Shown here one piece after another: positions 59,471 through 64,000 of a stretch of DNA of 64,000 bases (position 1 is the stretch's first letter; every line of letters begins with the position of its first letter). The translations under genes and the position numbers were made by a program. The notes below the pieces were generated by a model. The model was not told the DNA's origin and searched no databases. It saw nothing but the letters and a program-made list of their open reading frames with translations. Location: the NCBI GenBank assembly GCA_947396885.1, contig OX377201.1, forward strand, positions 26,699,923 to 26,763,922, in the 5' to 3' direction. The stretch comes from Heligmosomoides polygyrus polygyrus (taxonomy: Eukaryota; Nematoda; Chromadorea; Rhabditida; Heligmosomidae).

Positions 59471-60194
59471 GCAAAAACGTACCAGTGTTTAACAAAGCAT
59501 TAACTAACAGGAGCGGGACGGCGGTGATACCCGTTCCCTCACCTGGAAACTGCTCGCTTCTGCGAGTTGAGCTGAACACAAACATTCGGTTGCAGGCATC
59601 CGACCCTCGTGACAGGCCGCCCTCCGAACACCACATGTTACATCACATGGTGTTTGATAGTTATAGTGGGGCAGCGCCTTTCGCATGAAAGAAGACAGCA
59701 TCCACAAGAGACACCAAGTTCGAAGTGTCTGGAGTGTGGCCTGACGGACCGCGAAGCTCAGCTGGTCTGTTACTCATGCAAATGAAAGGCCCTTTTCATA
59801 CTTTGCGGCGGCACCGACAAGAACGACTGGAGCGCGGCGATGGACTAGTGTACTAATTAAATACGTACTCCACACTCCGGCCGTCGCCCCAGTCCTGTCG
59901 CTCCTGTCGCTTCCGTCACCGGCAAGAAGTATGAACAGGCGACAAAAGCGAAGGGAGCTGGGGCGATCGCTCGGTTTTAATCGATTTGCATGTTCTGCAC
60001 GGTGACGGGTCGCTCCCGTCGCGAAGTATGTACAGGCCCATGGTAACAAGAGTCCACCAGAGTCAAAAGCAAGGTCGGTAACACGGAGTCAAGGCACCGG
60101 AAGAGCGGAATGCGATGTGGTCGGGCAGAGAACGGAAGAGGAACACGACATTCCTAATGGCAATTCGAGAAATGACAAAGAAGACCCGACACAC

Positions 60195-60279
60195 CTGCAC
60201 GTCGAACTCCTCGTTTAATGGAGCACCTCCACCACGATCCACACGAGTCGCATTGTCATCACCATCGAAACGGAAGTAT
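60195..60279 (-). CDS. Isolated exon candidate
   Basis: Acceptor TTTGAATTTCAG, then 1 nt plus 28 codons, YFRFDGDDNATRVDRGGG and APLNEEFDVQ, donor GTGTGT. Codon content and splice sites look like a genuine exon. No partner exons were found within the window, so the gene and family are unknown. Confidence 0.4.
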
Positions 60280-60525
60280 CTGAAATTCAAATTTGAGGAA
60301 TGAAGGCAAGAACTGAATAACGAGGGACCAGATGGCAGAACACACATGGACCTCCAAGAATAAAGTAAGAACGCAGCTATACATATCCGCGCTCACAAGC
60401 GTCTGTAGCAGCTCCGGAAGCGATTATAGAATTCAGTACTGCTGCGATGGACTCAAACCGACTCTCTAGACATAGCCATACTTGGTCCTGTGAATTTCAC
60501 CATAGAACCACCATCGACTCTACCC

Positions 60526-60976
60526 CTCCTTGAGGGGCGGTCCCTCTGTACGAATGGTCGCCGCTCCCGCGGCGACGACTGTCGCGTGCGCGATGAGCTC
60601 CGCAGCGGTCGTGGGAGCTGTGCCTCATGACTTGCTGCAGACGCTAGGTTTGAGTTGTTGATATCAACTTCTGCTGTTGCAGGAGCTGCGAGAAAACATG
60701 CCCTGGTTCAGAAATTGAGTTCGAGATATAAAACTAAGCAGCGTTCTAAAGCTCAATTTATATGATGCTTCTTCAGGAAAAGCTGAAAATATGACACACT
60801 ATCGCAGTGAAGCTGACTTTGTATACACTTTCTAACACCTGATGTGCAAGTTTTGATGCAAGTCTAGATACCACTGGCCGCTGAAGTCACCCAATTGCGA
60901 CGTCTTCTGCCGCGCTATCCGCCGCGTCCGCGGCGACCATTCGTACATAATGTCCCGCAGCCCCCTCCTTCAAGAG
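60526..60976. mobile_element. Foldback element, about 50-bp TIRs
   Basis: Left end CTCCTTGAGGGGCGGTCCCT then CTGTACGAATGGTCGCCGC; right end GCGGCGACCATTCGTACATA then ATGTCCCGCAGCCCCCTCCTTCAAGAG-type sequence. A CCGCGG-rich stem-loop adjoins each TIR. Non-coding. Confidence 0.75.
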
Positions 60977-61584
60977 GAATCGTGAGGAACCACCTAATCG
61001 CTAATATTTAAGCAATCAAAATAAAAATCAAACTCTTACATATCCCCCGTATTTTCTTGCACTCTTCTCATTCTTACAAACACATCTTCCCGCATTTCCT
61101 TGCACTCTTCTAATCCTTTCCGAGCACCTTAATTTGGCTCACACCTCGTCTTTGTGTAGTAAAACATAAAAAAGAACGGTAAGTAAGGTAAATGGACAAA
61201 CATAGATCACAGTGGTTATAGCGAGAACGCGAATCGCGTTCCTATAACTATTTCGGCATTGAGTAAATCTATAAGGATACCCGAGAAGAATCAGTTATGC
61301 ATAAAAACGAAAGAAAACGACTGTAAAGCACAGTCTAGTAAACGTATCCATTTGCGACAGCTAGGATGGCTACCTCGTTAAGATCCGCATCCGGCAAGGC
61401 CGTCGGTCCCACTACTTTTCGACTGTTTTTGGCCCCGTGTCTCCTATTTATTATACCACGTTGCTTCCTGGAGTTCGACAAGTATGAATAGTTCAGAGAA
61501 GTTAGACTGCTGATATATCTTACTGTGCTATTTCTTCCAAAGCTTAGCCCTTGTTTTTGTCGCCGTACGTTCCATGCGAATAAA

Positions 61585-61860
61585 GGGTAAAGGCTGGCAT
61601 TAGTCAATCCCCTTGCGTGATGCGCCACGCATTCTCCTTATGACATCGTGGAGGAAGTTTGAATCCGTATTCGGCTCATACAATCTCTTGTGATGGCGAG
61701 ACAATGGACAAGTTATCCCAGACAACTCTGGTACCAATTCACCGACAACGGAAGGATTGAAGGCTCGATTAGCCTGGCCTGGAAATCCGAACCACGAACC
61801 TGGGATCAGGCGCATGCGACAATCGGAGCCTCCTCCGACAGCGCTACCACGCGCCACTAA
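61585..61860 (-). mobile_element. tRNA-derived SINE family 1, complete diverged copy
   Basis: GCGTGATGCGCCACGCATTC, GTGATGGCGAGACAATGGAC, CAACTCTGGTACCAATTCAC, GGAAATCCGAACCACGAACC and CCTCCTCCGACAGCGCTACC follow the family order throughout. Confidence 0.75.
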
Positions 61861-62355
61861 AAAGTGAAATAAATGTTACATGGAAAAGTTATGAGGTGTA
61901 TCCTCCTCTTGGATTACGTAATTTACACGTCACACTCATAGCCAGTTATTAGCAAAACTTCAATTTCAAGCGAAACTCGAGCTATCTCGCTCTACGGGCT
62001 AGGAGTTCGCCACCAAATTAAGTGCTGCTTGGATGCCTTATTTATAATTCAAAACTCGGCAGCGACTGCGACCGCATAGCGGCACCCTTGCATGGAAGTA
62101 GGGGAAAACCAAAAAGTCATTGCAGACTTCTTCAGTGGTCTCATTAAGTGTTAAGTGCTTTGCTTAAGATGAATACTATAGTGGAGTTGTGATATTAGGT
62201 ATTAGGTTCTCTAGAGCTAGGCAGTCTTGCGTATGTTGCGCAAGGTTGTGCAATATTTCCCTGTTCGATCGATAATCTTTGTACTCGTTCCGTTGAGATC
62301 CCACGTAATCGATTGTGAGCGCTGTCGACAGAGCCGTGGGGGCGCTACGAGCCAA

Positions 62356-62403
62356 CCAATCGCAGCTATGGGCGGGGCTCGGGGCGTGTTCCGTCTATAA
62401 AAG
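62356..62403 (+). promoter_or_regulatory. CCAAT, GC box and TATA cluster
   Basis: CCAAT at 62356-62360, GGGCGG at 62370-62375 with GGGGCGTG after it, and TATAAAAG at 62396-62403: textbook spacing of a Pol II promoter on the plus strand. No gene is recognised downstream, so a solo LTR of a retrotransposon is a plausible source (LTRs carry such promoters); LTR edges were not found. Confidence 0.45.
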
Positions 62404-62768
62404 CCGGCTGAAATGGGTCAATCAGCATCCTTGCGGTTGTGCGTTCGCTCGTGTACTCAACCTTCTAACAACTGTCAATACCTCGGACCGATATGGATCC
62501 CAAGACTTTTGGGTAAGGCTAAGGAACGGAGCGGAATCTGGGAATACGGAGAGGCAACATCCTCGCAAACCTTGTCTAAAAAAGGAAAGCTAGCGTATCT
62601 TTAGTTAGCACGTCAAATTACAGAGTAAACAGCTCAGAGGTGCGCTTCCTCCTCGACCGGCACTGCAGGATGTAGAGTCCCACTGCTATTCGGGAACCAG
62701 CCAGTGTGTGTGTGTGAAGTAAACGATTGTCCCTCCGGCAATGAGTGATCGGACAGAGAGTCCGGTAA

Positions 62769-62862
62769 GGCCCCGTTTATACTTCGACACCGAGCGAGGC
62801 GATCGATCAATTTGGCTTTATATGCTGTCGCATTGCTTGGCGTGTGAAGTATAAACGGGGCC
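62769..62862. mobile_element. CCGTTTATA MITE, copy 2, TAA target duplication
   Basis: Ends GGCCCCGTTTATACTTCGAC and GAAGTATAAACGGGGCC, each bordered by TAA (62766-62768 and 62863-62865). 94 bp. TAA duplication and short TIRs fit a PIF/Harbinger-type MITE. Confidence 0.8.
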
Positions 62863-62979
62863 TAAGGGAGTCTATCCTGTCCGCGCCTGTCGACTACGGC
62901 CGGAAGGGAATGTGCGCAGATAAATCTGTCGGTAACACCGACATGGGGCCAAGGCTAAGGTCCTGTATCCGCCTGCAGG

Positions 62980-63129
62980 TGCCGAATTCATCAACGACTT
63001 ACAGTAATTTAAAAAAGAAAATACAGCAGAAATCCCTGATAGCGTGGTGAAACATTTCGCCACGATATCAGGGATTTGGGCTGTATTTTCTCTCTTTAAA
63101 TTGCTGCAAATCGTTGATGAGTCCGCTCC
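62980..63129. mobile_element. MITE, CATCAACGACTTACAG family, copy 4
   Basis: Long palindrome: AATTCATCAACGACTTACAG on the left, GCTGCAAATCGTTGATGAGT on the right, AAATCCCTGATAGCGTGG and its complement in the middle. Unlike the other copies, the centre is also symmetrical. Confidence 0.8.
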
Positions 63130-64000
63130 AGATCTCGCTAGTATTCCACAGCCCACCAGACACAAAGAGGCCAGCAGCGACAGTGACATTATATCTTCTC
63201 ACGCATGAGAGCGCTGTTTTTCAACTGGGCTTCTGTTAGATTTGTAATGGAACGAACAACTTAGGTCTCTGAACTAAGAGAAAGTTGTGATGTATTTCTG
63301 ATTCAAGCTTTTGCGTCTTTATGGCTGGTTTCCACTGATATTGTACACACATGAATATATCGAAAATACGTGAAATGTTTGCAGCGCAAGGGAAAAGGCG
63401 ATGTCGCCGCTGATAAGATATAAACAGTAATCTGAAATGACACTGACGTAGTTTTACCCATGCTCTAGAGGTAGAGAAAGACTGTTATACTTTTTCTTGC
63501 AGACTGTCACTTCCAGAATATGTCCTTTGTGGACCGCTCTGACAAAGGTTGATTTGGTCCAGAGGTGAAATATATACTCTGCTCGTACCCAATATCATCG
63601 CAGGGCTGGACACATTATGACAGGGCGCCACTGCGCAACCGCAGTCGCTGTATGAATTCTAGATAAGACCGCTGTTCGAGGCAAGGCAACACAACATCGA
63701 TCGCTTTGCTGACGCATAATTCTGTTCGTTATGGTGGTACGAACTGTCCGTCGTAATCAGTTCATACACCCTTAAGCTACTAACTACTCAGAACCGTTGA
63801 CATCTTACATCATATCCGAAGGCAAAGAAGGTGGATTCCAGCGTCGAAGTCCTAAAGCGAACACGTGATCCCCATGATACTCGGGAAATCATAAGCTTTC
63901 ATGTGCCCAAAGGCCGGCCAAGTGGGAGGGGGAGGGTTGTAAGAGAGCCATATACGGCGTTTTCTATTGCACGAAATTAAAGTGTATGCAGTAGTGGTCT
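63130..64000. other. No gene recognised
   Basis: No open frame, exon signature or named repeat seen up to the window end. Confidence 0.4.

Noticed and set aside
59161..59503. Overlapping 80-100-codon ORFs rich in Ala and Arg
   Set aside because: Both strands are open through a GC-rich patch next to a SINE fragment; no domain recognised.

Overview
The window looks like nuclear DNA of a nematode, most likely a clade V strongylid (hookworm type). The evidence is a ubc-1/RAD6 gene with a nematode-style acidic tail, short exons with GTRAG-type donors and TTTCAG/TTTAG acceptors, a close same-strand gene pair resembling a trans-spliced operon, and heavy loading with RTE and CR1-like LINEs, mariner elements, a Penelope-like element, tRNA-derived SINEs and many palindromic MITEs. 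I see no prokaryotic or viral gene and no CRISPR array.

Host genes, all on the minus strand. (1) Gene X, about 45961 to 39230, is a five- or six-exon gene whose family I do not recognise. (2) ubc-1, 38931 to 32743, encodes a RAD6-type ubiquitin-conjugating enzyme E2 in five exons. It starts 298 bp below the gene X stop, with a poly(A) signal and a likely trans-splice acceptor in the gap, so the two look like an operon. (3) A TBC1D7-like gene, 31507 to 6773, has seven short exons (about 370 codons) spread over 24.7 kb. Its introns hold most of the mobile DNA of the first half of the window. A further lone exon candidate lies at 60195-60279.

Layout. 1-3700: tandem repeats, then a CR1-like LINE with broken ORF1 and ORF2. 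4950-6600: a second CR1-like fragment split by an inserted RTE fragment that carries a perfect 43-bp snapback palindrome. 6773-31507: TBC1D7-like exons with intronic cargo: palindromic MITEs, mariner copies, a foldback element with an internal satellite, an RTE with a 14-bp target duplication and an internal 1,020-bp tandem duplication, a mariner foldback, SINEs, a mariner inside a mariner, and a Penelope-like fragment. 32743-39230: ubc-1, whose last intron carries a TTAA-flanked element. 39230-46150: gene X and its GC-rich upstream region. 46150-64000: mostly repeats (tRNA-derived SINE copies, MITEs, a GC-rich 137-bp satellite, a TATA/GC-box/CCAAT cluster), with one unexplained 224-codon ORF at 53580-54254.

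Family assignments were made by reading translations against remembered family patterns; no search was run. Exon borders were set by requiring splice consensus and phase continuity.
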